Positions 1 through 6,447 of a DNA stretch of 33,951 nt are shown in pieces (position 1 is the stretch's first letter; each line of letters starts with the position of its first letter). Source of the stretch: an uncultured Rhodospirillales bacterium (GTDB lineage: Bacteria; Pseudomonadota; Alphaproteobacteria; Rhodospirillales; UBA2165); the NCBI GenBank assembly GCA_905614355.1, contig CAJQSN010000063.1, positions 1 to 33,951 of the forward strand. Direction: 5' to 3'. Below the pieces are notes generated by a model. That model was not told where the DNA came from and searched no databases. It saw only the letters and a list, made by a program, of their open reading frames with translations. Position numbers and translations under genes: made by a program.

Positions 1-117
1 TTCATAAAAACTAACCCATCATAAAGTCCATCAGTAAGGAAACCTGGGTGATGAATGTTGTATGAGAACATGAAATAAGAGACTTTATAAAATTGCAAGA
101 AAACCACAAAAGTGTTT

Positions 118-130
118 AGATTGACAATCT
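118..130. promoter_or_regulatory. Possible operator: 13-bp palindrome
   Basis: The sequence AGATTGACAATCT is a perfect inverted repeat of two 6-base arms around a central A. It lies just upstream of the ribosome-binding site (aaggag, 142-147) of the gene starting at 153, where a repressor could act. Short palindromes also arise by chance in AT-rich DNA, so this is only a suggestion. Confidence 0.22.
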
Positions 131-152
131 CAACAATTATTAAGGAGTTCAT

Positions 153-533
153 ATGCCATATAAAATGATGATGTCTCTAGTTGCTGCAGTGCCTCTAGTT
201 TTTTTGATTGCGTTTCTTGCTGTTCCAGAGTTTTTTATTTTACAGGCATACCCCAGTGCCGAAGGGTTAGGTTTGGAAATTGGAATAACTCATCGATACA
301 TTATGTCTGGTATGTTATTTATAATTGTGTGTCTTGCATTTCAATCCAGAAGCGTTGAGGGAGTGGATAACCAAAAAGCAATTCTTTTGGGTGCTGCTAT
401 CGGTTTCTCTGCGATGTGTGCTGTCATAATTTCTATGACAGTATTTCGTGGTCTTCCGTTGAGCGTGCCGCCAATGATTGCCACAGGAACAATCGCAGTA
501 CTTAGTTTCTGGTCACGTTGGAAACTGGACTAA
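153..533 (+). CDS. Small four-helix membrane protein of unknown function
   Basis: A 126-residue, strongly hydrophobic protein. The start is well supported: aaggag lies six bases before the ATG. Four hydrophobic segments can be seen at about residues 7-31, 47-64, 76-98 and 103-120, joined by short loops, and the C-terminus ends in charged residues. It therefore probably sits in the inner membrane. The layout resembles small multi-pass proteins of the DoxX or DUF4345 type, but I see no diagnostic motif and give no function. It has no visible operon partner; the next real gene is about 370 bases away and has its own promoter box. Confidence 0.7.
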   Translation: MPYKMMMSLVAAVPLVFLIAFLAVPEFFILQAYPSAEGLGLEIGITHRYIMSGMLFIIVCLAFQSRSVEGVDNQKAILLGAAIGFSAMCAVIISMTVFRGLPLSVPPMIATGTIAVLSFWSRWKLD

Positions 534-716
534 ATTGGAACCACATACTAGTAGAGAAAGAGACAACACCCCCCCCTGATGCTAAACGGATACCAGGTAG
601 TTGAGGGTAAAAAACGAATAAAGTCGCCGATGATTAGAATGGTGACACCAAGAGTAATCAAAACAGATTTATGTTTATCTGAGAATACTCACGGACATCC
701 CTCGGATATTACATCG

Positions 717-756
717 AGAATAAGACACCATTGGATTTCCTTTGGTGTCTTATTCT
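717..756. terminator. Strong perfect hairpin, possible terminator
   Basis: Positions 717-730 (AGAATAAGACACCA) and 743-756 are exact reverse complements, giving a 14-bp stem around a 12-base loop. It lies about 190 bases after the membrane-protein gene and before the first promoter box, in a gene-free stretch (534-870). There is no clean T-run after the stem, so termination is an inference. It could equally be a processing or protein-binding site. The rest of this gap shows nothing I recognise. Confidence 0.45.
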
Positions 757-870
757 TTGCTGCATAAAAGGAATGAAAGAAGATACTTTGGTGAGTCATC
801 GAGTGCATCTATATCTGCACTGTATCGAATGAAGTTTCTACTATCACAGTAGTTTTTAACGAGAGTATTA

Positions 871-901
871 CATTCCACACAATTTCTGTTAATGTTACAG
901 A
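871..901 (+). promoter_or_regulatory. 31-bp promoter box, copy 1
   Basis: First of eight copies of a conserved block: cattccacac, then aatttctgtt, then aatgttacaga, running straight into the ATG at 902. The core TGTTAATGT fits an extended -10 element (TG, one base, TAATGT). The hexamer ends six bases before the ATG, so the predicted transcript begins at or very near the start codon. No Shine-Dalgarno sequence lies between. Conservation is seen directly; promoter function is inference. Confidence 0.65.
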
Positions 902-1603
902 ATGAAAAAACTAACTCTCACAATAATAACTGTTTTGTTCTGTCTCACCTCTAATGTTGTTTGGAGTGCTGATTTCCATAAAGGTGCTGCCGCATTCACG
1001 AGTGGTGACTTCGCAACTGCTCTGCGTGAATGGAAACCTCTTGCCGAACAGGGAAATTCCACTGCCCAGTCCTTACTGGGTATGATGTACCAAGACGGAC
1101 AAGGTGTTCCACAAAACGATAAGACTGCGATGAAGTGGTACAAACTTTCTGCCGAACAGGGGGATGCCCGTGCCCAAACCAATCTGGGTCATATGTACCT
1201 TAAAGGACAAGGTGTTTCACAGAACGATAAGACTGCGGTGAAGTGGTTCAGACTTGCTGCAAAACAAGGGGATGCCTTTGCCCAGCAATCACTGGGTCAT
1301 ATGTACCTTAAAGGACAAGGTGTTTCACAGAACGATAAGACTGCGGTGAAGTGGTACACACTTGCTGCGGAACAGGGAGATGCCCGTGCCCAAACCAATC
1401 TGGGTGTGATGTACGGTGCAGGAAAAGGTGTAATAAAAGATTATGTCTATGCCCATATGTGGGGAATTATCGGTGCGACGAATGGAAATAAGAATGGTGT
1501 GAAGTTGATAGATTATGTTGAGAAGAAAATGACCCCTGCCGACATCTCCACCGCACAGAAACTTGCCCGTGAATGTGTCCGGAAGAAATACAAAGGGTGT
1601 TGA
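902..1603 (+). CDS. Exported Sel1-repeat protein
   Basis: A 233-residue protein with a signal peptide (cleavage likely after VVWS, near residue 22) followed by TPR-like Sel1 repeats of 36 residues. Three full units at about residues 52-159 carry the pattern AQ..LG.MY..G.GV..N...A.KWY.LAA.QG, with a partial fourth unit and a basic C-terminal tail ending KKYKGC. Units two and three are almost identical at DNA level (about 1160-1375), so they duplicated recently. Sel1 repeats form alpha-solenoids that bind protein partners; export implies a periplasmic or surface scaffold role, but no partner is known. It is driven by box copy 1. A decayed copy of its 3' end occurs at 12220-12262. Confidence 0.85.
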   Translation: MKKLTLTIITVLFCLTSNVVWSADFHKGAAAFTSGDFATALREWKPLAEQGNSTAQSLLGMMYQDGQGVPQNDKTAMKWYKLSAEQGDARAQTNLGHMYLKGQGVSQNDKTAVKWFRLAAKQGDAFAQQSLGHMYLKGQGVSQNDKTAVKWYTLAAEQGDARAQTNLGVMYGAGKGVIKDYVYAHMWGIIGATNGNKNGVKLIDYVEKKMTPADISTAQKLARECVRKKYKGC

Positions 1604-1624
1604 GTAGAACTCCACCCTTTCTTC

Positions 1625-1655
1625 CATTCCACACAATTTCTGTTAATGTTACAGA
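1625..1655 (+). promoter_or_regulatory. 31-bp promoter box, copy 2
   Basis: Identical in the block to copy 1 and placed at the same distance from the next ATG (1656). It follows the Sel1 stop by only 20 bases, so the downstream gene seems to have its own promoter rather than being a simple operon member. The preceding CTTCC may form part of a -35 region. Confidence 0.65.
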
Positions 1656-2045
1656 ATGAAAAAATCACTTCTCATATTCACACTGTTATTCTCAACAGTA
1701 ATGTTTTCATCACCTTCCTATGCAAAATGGATTAAGGTGGTTGAAGGTGTGAATGGAAACACCTTCTATGTGGATTTTGAGAGAATAAGAAAACACGGTG
1801 GGTATGTTTATTTTTGGAATTTGAATGATTACTTAAAACCAGACGAATACGGAATGTGGTCTTCCGAAACATATAACCAAGTTCGTTGTAGTCGACTTCT
1901 GTATAAGAAATTGAGTGTTTCTCATCACAAAGAACCGATGGGTGGAGGAATTGGTGTAACTCATACTTCTAAAAACCCAGAATGGAAGAATCTTACTCTT
2001 TACTCAAGATGGGAACTTATCCTAAAAAAAGTCTGTAGTAGGTGA
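1656..2045 (+). CDS. Exported Adhesin_E-like small protein
   Basis: A 129-residue protein with a clear signal peptide (cleavage likely after SYA, near residue 23). The mature part has the layout of the surface-adhesin E-like family (Adhesin_E): KWIKV..., then TFYVDFERIRK, then YVYFWNLNDYL, later a cysteine in QVRCSRLLYKK, and a C-terminal VCSR. The two cysteines could form a disulfide in the periplasm. The family name is my assignment from pattern; its substrate and role are unknown. A paralogue truncated after the YVYFW strand lies at 2773-3000 and shares almost the same signal peptide at DNA level. Confidence 0.65.
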   Translation: MKKSLLIFTLLFSTVMFSSPSYAKWIKVVEGVNGNTFYVDFERIRKHGGYVYFWNLNDYLKPDEYGMWSSETYNQVRCSRLLYKKLSVSHHKEPMGGGIGVTHTSKNPEWKNLTLYSRWELILKKVCSR

Positions 2046-2055
2046 GTTTTAGATA

Positions 2056-2160
2056 ATGAAAAAGATACTCATCCTAATCATAGTTGTCCTCGCATTTGCG
2101 TTGTACTTCCAAGATGAAATCATACAAATAATCATTCTCAAACTACTCGGATTTTTTTAA
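2056..2160 (+). CDS. 34-residue single-helix membrane peptide, relic of a MORN anchor
   Basis: ATG AAG-type start followed by a hydrophobic helix (ILILIIVVLAFALYF), then QDE and a second hydrophobic run to TAA. The segment LIIVVLA.ALYFQDE matches the N-terminal anchor of the MORN protein at 16788, and the DNA is nearly identical (about 2069-2120 against 16813-16866). It is therefore probably the 5' part of a lost membrane-anchored MORN gene. It might still be translated as a micropeptide. No Shine-Dalgarno sequence is evident. Confidence 0.4.
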   Translation: MKKILILIIVVLAFALYFQDEIIQIIILKLLGFF

Positions 2161-2164
2161 TACA

Positions 2165-2281
2165 ATGACAATTAATAAAAAAAACTTAAATGTAACTTTT
2201 GCAAAACATGCTGCTGGTTCTGGTAGGTATTCCTCCCAAGTAGAATTAGAAAAGTACAAATGTAAACTTGGTTCCCTCTAA
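2165..2281 (+). CDS. Possible 38-residue leader ORF overlapping the MORN gene
   Basis: This short frame begins ATGACAATTAAT and ends in a TAA that overlaps the ATG of the MORN gene at 2281 by one base (TAATG). Such an overlap allows translational coupling. That is notable because the MORN gene lacks the promoter box found before its relatives. The encoded peptide is hydrophilic with one cysteine and resembles nothing I know. Coding is uncertain. Confidence 0.25.
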   Translation: MTINKKNLNVTFAKHAAGSGRYSSQVELEKYKCKLGSL

Positions 2282-2769
2282 TGAAAAAACTAACTCTCAC
2301 ACTCCTCACCTGTCTGATATTCCTCTCGCCGAATGTGGTGTTGAGTGAGACTATGGATGACTTGGTGAAACGTGATGGTCTCTGGTACAAGAAGTTCAGT
2401 GAGGTTCCGTTTAATGGAGAGATTACTGGGACTAACAAAGGTGCGTTCAAGAACGGTAAGAAAGAAGGTGCTTGGGTTGATTACCACATAAATGGTCAGT
2501 TATTGGTAAAAATTAATTACAAGAACGGTAAAAGAGATGGTGCCTGGATAGGATACTACGATAACGGTCAGTTATGGTACAAAGGTAACTACAAGAATGG
2601 TAAGAAAGAAGGTACTTGGGTTGTTTACTGGAAGAATGGTCAGTTATGGGACAAAGGTAACTACAAGATAGGTAAGAGAGAGGGTATCTGGGTTGGTTAC
2701 GATGTAGATGGAACTGTGTGGAAAGAATACACAGGAACCTTCAAGAACGGAATAAAGATTAGTGATTAA
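2281..2769 (+). CDS. Exported MORN-repeat protein
   Basis: A 162-residue protein. Residues 1-22 form a signal peptide (MKKLTLTLLTCLIFLSPN... VLS), then ETMDDLVKRDG and the lead-in LWYKKFSEVPFNGEITG. MORN-variant units of 23 residues follow, pattern NGQL..KGNYKNGK.EG.WV.Y, about four, closing with DGT...TGTFKNG.KISD. MORN variants form beta-hairpin stacks and occur in exported and toxin-antitoxin-linked proteins; no specific role can be read here. The signal and TMDD leader are shared almost base for base with the lectin at 13201 and the leader ORF at 17710. The next gene begins three bases after the stop. Confidence 0.8.
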   Translation: MKKLTLTLLTCLIFLSPNVVLSETMDDLVKRDGLWYKKFSEVPFNGEITGTNKGAFKNGKKEGAWVDYHINGQLLVKINYKNGKRDGAWIGYYDNGQLWYKGNYKNGKKEGTWVVYWKNGQLWDKGNYKIGKREGIWVGYDVDGTVWKEYTGTFKNGIKISD

Positions 2770-2772
2770 ACA

Positions 2773-3000
2773 ATGAAAAAACTAACTCTCATATTCACAC
2801 TGTTATTCTCAACAGTAATGTTCTCATCACCATCCTATAGTAAATGGACAAAGGTGGGTGAAGGTTTATCGGGAGACACCTACTATGTGGATTTTGAGAG
2901 AATCAGAAAAGTTGATGGGTATGTTTATTTTTGGAGAATGGAAAATTGGTTAGAACCAACCAAGGATAGGTTAGACGTTCGAATTCTCTCGGATGGGTAA
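2773..3000 (+). pseudogene. Truncated Adhesin_E-like gene
   Basis: Homologous to the gene at 1656 through the signal peptide (LIFTLLFSTVMFSSPSYSKW), the TYYVDFERIRK motif and YVYFWRMENWLEP. It then loses similarity near residue 65 and stops at 75 residues instead of 129. The last codons overlap the ATG of the nuclease gene at 2993 by eight bases, so the truncated gene now acts as an upstream coupled frame for that gene. It lacks both cysteines of the paralogue. It may still give a short exported peptide. Confidence 0.65.
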
Positions 3001-4702
3001 AGTGGCAAAAACTAACATCAACTATGCTCACCAAATCGCCTCCGAAAGAGGAGGTAAATGTCTTTCTACTGAATATGTAAACAGTCAAACTAAGTTAAAT
3101 TGGGAGTGTGCCGAAGGTCACGTTTGGTCCGCCAATTATAATAACATTCAACAGGGCACCTGGTGCCCTGATTGCTCGGGAAGACGACGACAAACGATTG
3201 GAGATGCAATTCAAATTGCTCAGGAGAAAAGTGGAAAATGTTTATCTAAACAGATGAAAAATTCCAACTCTCGATTGGAATGGATGTGTAAGCATGGACA
3301 CATCTGGAAAACAAGTTTTGATAAAATAAAAAATAAAGGTACTTGGTGCCCCACGTGCGCAGGAAAAACAAAATACACTATTGAGGTAATGCAACAGTGG
3401 GCAGAGGAAAGAAACGGAAAATGCATCTCAAAAAGATATAATAATGTAGATTCCAAACTCAAATGGAAGTGTTCTGAAGGTCATATATGGGGGGCAACTC
3501 CTAATACAATTCAGCAAGGTCATTGGTGCCAAAAATGTAGTGGGAATGAGTCTCTAACTATAAAAGAAATGAAAAAGATTGCCTCGGAAAGAGGAGGAAA
3601 ATGTCTCTCTACCGAATATGTAAACAACCATACAAAATTGGAATGGCAATGCGTAGAAGGTCATAAATGGAAGGCAGTTCCGTCTTCTATAAAGAGAGGG
3701 CAGTGGTGTCCAGAATGTAATAATTTCCTTGGCGAACAAATTTGTAGAACAACGTTTGAACAACTGTTCAAATCCAAGTTTGACAAGAACAAACCATCTT
3801 GGTTATTGAATTCAAGAGGAAACCGAATGGAGTTGGACGGTTTCAGTTCCAAATTAAAAATTGCTTTTGAGTATAATGGAATACAGCACTACCAAATAAG
3901 TCACTACACTGACACAAAAGAAAAATTAAAGTTAAGAATTAACGACGACGAAGATAAGAAAAAACAATGTACTAAGGAGGGAATAAAGTTATTCGTTTTT
4001 GATTTTAATGACGACCTTTTACAATTACCAAAACTGATACGCCAAAAATCTAAACAGTTTGGATTAGGTTGTCGTGACATAGATTTCAATGTCTCAATTG
4101 ACCTATCCAAGGTCTATCACGGAACGTTTTATATCCAATATTACAAAGAATTGGCAAAATCCCGAAGTGGACGATGTTTGTCAAAAGTCTATTTAGGTTG
4201 GGATAAAAAACTTAAATGGAAATGTTCTGAAGGGCACATTTGGGAAGCAATTCCTAATAGTGTGAATGGGGGTAGTTGGTGTTCAAAATGTAGTGGGAAC
4301 GAAGTGCTAACCATAGAAGAAATGCATAAAATTGCCTCAATAAGAGGTGGAAAATGTATATCTACCAAGTATGTGAACAATCAAACTAAATTAAAATGGC
4401 AATGTGCAAATGGTCATGTTTGGGAAGCAATACCATCTACAATAAAAAATCGGGGCAGTTGGTGTAAAAAATGTTCCGACAAAAAAACTGCTGAAAAAAG
4501 AAAATTATCCATCGAACAGATGCATCAAGTTGCCCATGAGAGAGGTGGTCAATGTCTGTCTACTGAGTATGTTAATGCAAGGACCAAACTTAAATGGCAA
4601 TGTGCTGACGGTCATGTTTGGGATGCCAAACCTTACCATGTCAAAAACGGTAGTTGGTGTAAAATATGCTCGTCCAAAAGAGGTGCGACAAAAAGACGAT
4701 AA
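2993..4702 (+). CDS. PD-(D/E)XK-type nuclease embedded in seven zinc-ribbon repeats
   Basis: A 569-residue protein. Seven treble-clef zinc-ribbon units of about 60 residues have the pattern GGKCLS..Y......L.W.C..GH.W.A....I..G.WC..C (residues about 1-67, 68-128, 129-188, 189-246, then 379-440, 441-505, 506-569). Between units four and five (about 247-360) lies a nuclease-like domain: MELDGF (D282), then IAFEYNGIQHY (E293), then K and a FVFDFND strand, as in Vsr or DUF559-like endonucleases. Such ribbon arrays with a central nuclease occur in phages, giant viruses and mobile elements. Expected role: sequence- or structure-specific DNA cleavage, inferred. It has no signal peptide and is translationally coupled to the truncated gene before it. 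Confidence 0.75.
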   Translation: MGKVAKTNINYAHQIASERGGKCLSTEYVNSQTKLNWECAEGHVWSANYNNIQQGTWCPDCSGRRRQTIGDAIQIAQEKSGKCLSKQMKNSNSRLEWMCKHGHIWKTSFDKIKNKGTWCPTCAGKTKYTIEVMQQWAEERNGKCISKRYNNVDSKLKWKCSEGHIWGATPNTIQQGHWCQKCSGNESLTIKEMKKIASERGGKCLSTEYVNNHTKLEWQCVEGHKWKAVPSSIKRGQWCPECNNFLGEQICRTTFEQLFKSKFDKNKPSWLLNSRGNRMELDGFSSKLKIAFEYNGIQHYQISHYTDTKEKLKLRINDDEDKKKQCTKEGIKLFVFDFNDDLLQLPKLIRQKSKQFGLGCRDIDFNVSIDLSKVYHGTFYIQYYKELAKSRSGRCLSKVYLGWDKKLKWKCSEGHIWEAIPNSVNGGSWCSKCSGNEVLTIEEMHKIASIRGGKCISTKYVNNQTKLKWQCANGHVWEAIPSTIKNRGSWCKKCSDKKTAEKRKLSIEQMHQVAHERGGQCLSTEYVNARTKLKWQCADGHVWDAKPYHVKNGSWCKICSSKRGATKRR

Positions 4703-4747
4703 ACAAATTCAAAAAATAAACTAGCAGGTGATTAGAATAAATATTTT

Positions 4748-4810
4748 TCAGACGGAACTGTAGATAAACGAACAGGAACCTACAAAAACGGAACAAAGAT
4801 TAGTGACTAA
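4748..4810 (+). pseudogene. Relic 3' end of a MORN gene
   Basis: Translated, it reads SDGTVDKRTGTYKNGTKISD and stop, the characteristic C-terminus of the MORN proteins at 2281 and 16788. No MORN units precede it; the upstream sequence is the nuclease gene's 3' flank. The 3' flank after the stop also matches the flank of the MORN gene at 17609 for about 45 bases. Confidence 0.7.
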
Positions 4811-4990
4811 AGTTTTCTAACTCTTCCTCGATTTGTTTCATCATCAATTTAATTCCCCTATCGTAAGGAAACTGTTGGTGATTGGAGTAAGGTGCAACCC
4901 ATAGATTTGATATGCGAATATTTGCGTCGAAGTTTAAATATGTGATGATGTCGCTCGACTACCTGTTACCGAAACTATTCTGTAACGTTA
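4800..4990 (-). pseudogene. 5' fragment of the helix-turn-helix-like gene
   Basis: The minus strand reads SDIITYLNFD, NLWVAPYSNHQQF, then IKLMMKQIEEELENFSH and stop. The first part matches residues of the intact gene at 12747-13151 (DILTYLTFD, NLWVAPYSNHQQF), with about 85% DNA match over 4864-4985 against 12978-13093. The expected DNA-binding part is absent and a stop codon lies in the N-terminal region, so it is a relic. It overlaps the MORN relic antisense. Confidence 0.6.
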
Positions 4991-5005
4991 GAATAAGGAG
5001 GAGGT

Positions 5006-5038
5006 ATGAAGAAAGTCCACCTCTATTATTCTCACTGA
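5006..5038 (+). pseudogene. Orphan gene start with strong Shine-Dalgarno
   Basis: AAGGAGGAGG at 4995-5004 leads directly into an ATG reading MKKVHLYYSH and stop, ten codons only. The ribosome-binding site is the strongest in the left half of the window, yet the frame is closed at once. It looks like the start of a gene whose body was lost at the island boundary. Confidence 0.3.
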
Positions 5039-5068
5039 AACTAAGCTTAAACACCTCAGGTGAAACTT

Positions 5069-5803
5069 TTATGGGCCAATGTCAATCGGTGAACACATCT
5101 TATTGTAAATGTCCAAATCACTTTCTGTATCTACTTCATACCATAATCCAGAAATAGGGCACACGTTAACCTCTTCGCCGTTCTCTATTAGGCCTCTAAG
5201 CAGGGTGGTTGTATCCATTACATCAACTATCTCAACATTCAAAGAGGATAAATAATTCTTAATAATGCGCCATCCAACTGGGGAAATTTTTAGAAGACCC
5301 ATGTATTGGCCATCAATTTCGTCAATCGTTTCGACTTTTTTACCAATATCAAGCAAACAGTTTCCATGATATTTGAAGGATTCTGCATCTTTCAAAGGAT
5401 CTTTAAAACGCTGAGACCATAATTCTAACCAATTTGGATCATAAGAGATGACGATGTCACCTTCGCTATTTTTTAGTGATGATACAATCCTACCAGAGTA
5501 AACTATGTCCGAATAGCTTACTATGCAGTTGTTTTTACATAACCATGGGTCTGCTGTTAACATAGAAGCAACCATATTTGTATTTTGCCATCTTAGATTT
5601 TCAAAATATTTTATCTTAAAATCAAAGGTATGTGCTAAATACCCTCGTACAATTCCTAAATCTTTAATGCCCGCTGACGCTATGGCTTCCATCTGCCACT
5701 GAATCAATTCCTTTCCATGCAAAACCGACCTACATTTAGGCAAATCTATGGTCAAATCACCCATTCGACTGCCACGCCCTGCCGCCAAGATGATAGCGTT
5801 CAA
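5069..5803 (-). CDS. Cytidylyltransferase, Cj1416-like (L-glutamine phosphate to CDP-L-glutamine)
   Basis: A 244-residue nucleotidyltransferase with the N-terminal signature LAAGRGSRMG, then LPKC with the conserved lysine, and the metal-binding aspartate in VSYSDIVY. The start is TTG: it overlaps the stop of the previous gene, and the next ATG would cut the nucleotide-binding motif. The LicC-like family transfers CMP to phospho-acceptors. The gene order (PEP-synthase-like kinase, amidotransferase, this gene) matches Campylobacter, where Cj1416 makes CDP-L-glutamine from CTP and L-glutamine phosphate. That specific substrate is inferred from context; LicC-type phosphocholine use is the alternative. 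Confidence 0.8.
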   Translation of the reverse strand: MNAIILAAGRGSRMGDLTIDLPKCRSVLHGKELIQWQMEAIASAGIKDLGIVRGYLAHTFDFKIKYFENLRWQNTNMVASMLTADPWLCKNNCIVSYSDIVYSGRIVSSLKNSEGDIVISYDPNWLELWSQRFKDPLKDAESFKYHGNCLLDIGKKVETIDEIDGQYMGLLKISPVGWRIIKNYLSSLNVEIVDVMDTTTLLRGLIENGEEVNVCPISGLWYEVDTESDLDIYNKMCSPIDIGP

Positions 5804-6447
5804 CTTATTTTCCTCTTAAGTTTACTACCAAATACATCACAAAAAAATTGAATATCGAATTGTGAGAATTTTTTCTCTCGCTCCGGATGCCACATAATAC
5901 CGTAGACTGGTTTATTTACATGCTCTGCTGCCATAACAACTCCGTCATTTGATTTAGCGACACACGTGAATAGTTTTGAATCTCTTTTAGCACCGAAATG
6001 ATGAAATGAATTTACATCTATCAATTTATTTAAATAGGCCGTCAATTTTTTTTGTTTTTTTACTAGTAAAGTGTGCCTAGAATCCACATGTCCAGGAATT
6101 TTTTTTAATTCTGTATCAAATTTGGATTGTAAAAGTTGCATGCCACGGCACACACCTATTACAGGAAGTTCATTAGCTAAGGCTTGGTCAACGAGTTGGT
6201 ATTCTAGTAGGTCTCGTTCAGCAGCATCACCGCCATTTTTAACTAAAGAATTACCTCCGGTTAAAAGTAATCCTGCTACATTAATCTCTTGTAAGAAAGT
6301 GTTATTTATTTTTAGAGTATTTGGCACTGGCGTGGGGATGAAGTTACACTCGGATAAGAAATCCGTCCATCTTTGATCCAAAAAATCACGCCGTTCACTA
6401 TATTTATCATGTTCAATCACACTTTGAGTAATGGCAATTTGGATCAT
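5800..6447 (-). CDS. Class I glutamine amidotransferase, Cj1417-like (CDP-L-glutamine hydrolase)
   Basis: A 215-residue protein of the peptidase C26 / gamma-glutamyl hydrolase type. The nucleophile sits in VIGVCRGMQ (C100) and the partner residues in MWHPE (H187, E189). I chose the ATG at 6447 because it overlaps the previous stop as ATGA and gives the normal MIQIAITQ beginning; an upstream start would run into the kinase gene. In Campylobacter, Cj1417 removes glutamate from CDP-L-glutamine to give cytidine diphosphoramidate. The same reaction is proposed here from family and neighbours. A free gamma-glutamyl compound hydrolase is the alternative. Confidence 0.82.
   Translation of the reverse strand: MIQIAITQSVIEHDKYSERRDFLDQRWTDFLSECNFIPTPVPNTLKINNTFLQEINVAGLLLTGGNSLVKNGGDAAERDLLEYQLVDQALANELPVIGVCRGMQLLQSKFDTELKKIPGHVDSRHTLLVKKQKKLTAYLNKLIDVNSFHHFGAKRDSKLFTCVAKSNDGVVMAAEHVNKPVYGIMWHPEREKKFSQFDIQFFCDVFGSKLKRKIS

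Noticed and set aside
579-767. 62-residue frame after the membrane-protein gene
   Set aside because: No ribosome site, no family, and its end is made of the hairpin at 717-756.
1100-1400. Tandem DNA repeat of about 108 bases
   Set aside because: It is explained by duplicated Sel1 units inside one open frame.
4912-5157. 81-residue plus-strand frame across the island edge
   Set aside because: It runs through a relic of the helix-turn-helix gene and antisense to the cytidylyltransferase end.
5069-5803. Phosphocholine (LicC) pathway
   Set aside because: No choline kinase, transporter or LicD-type transferase is near; the neighbours fit the phosphoramidate pathway instead.
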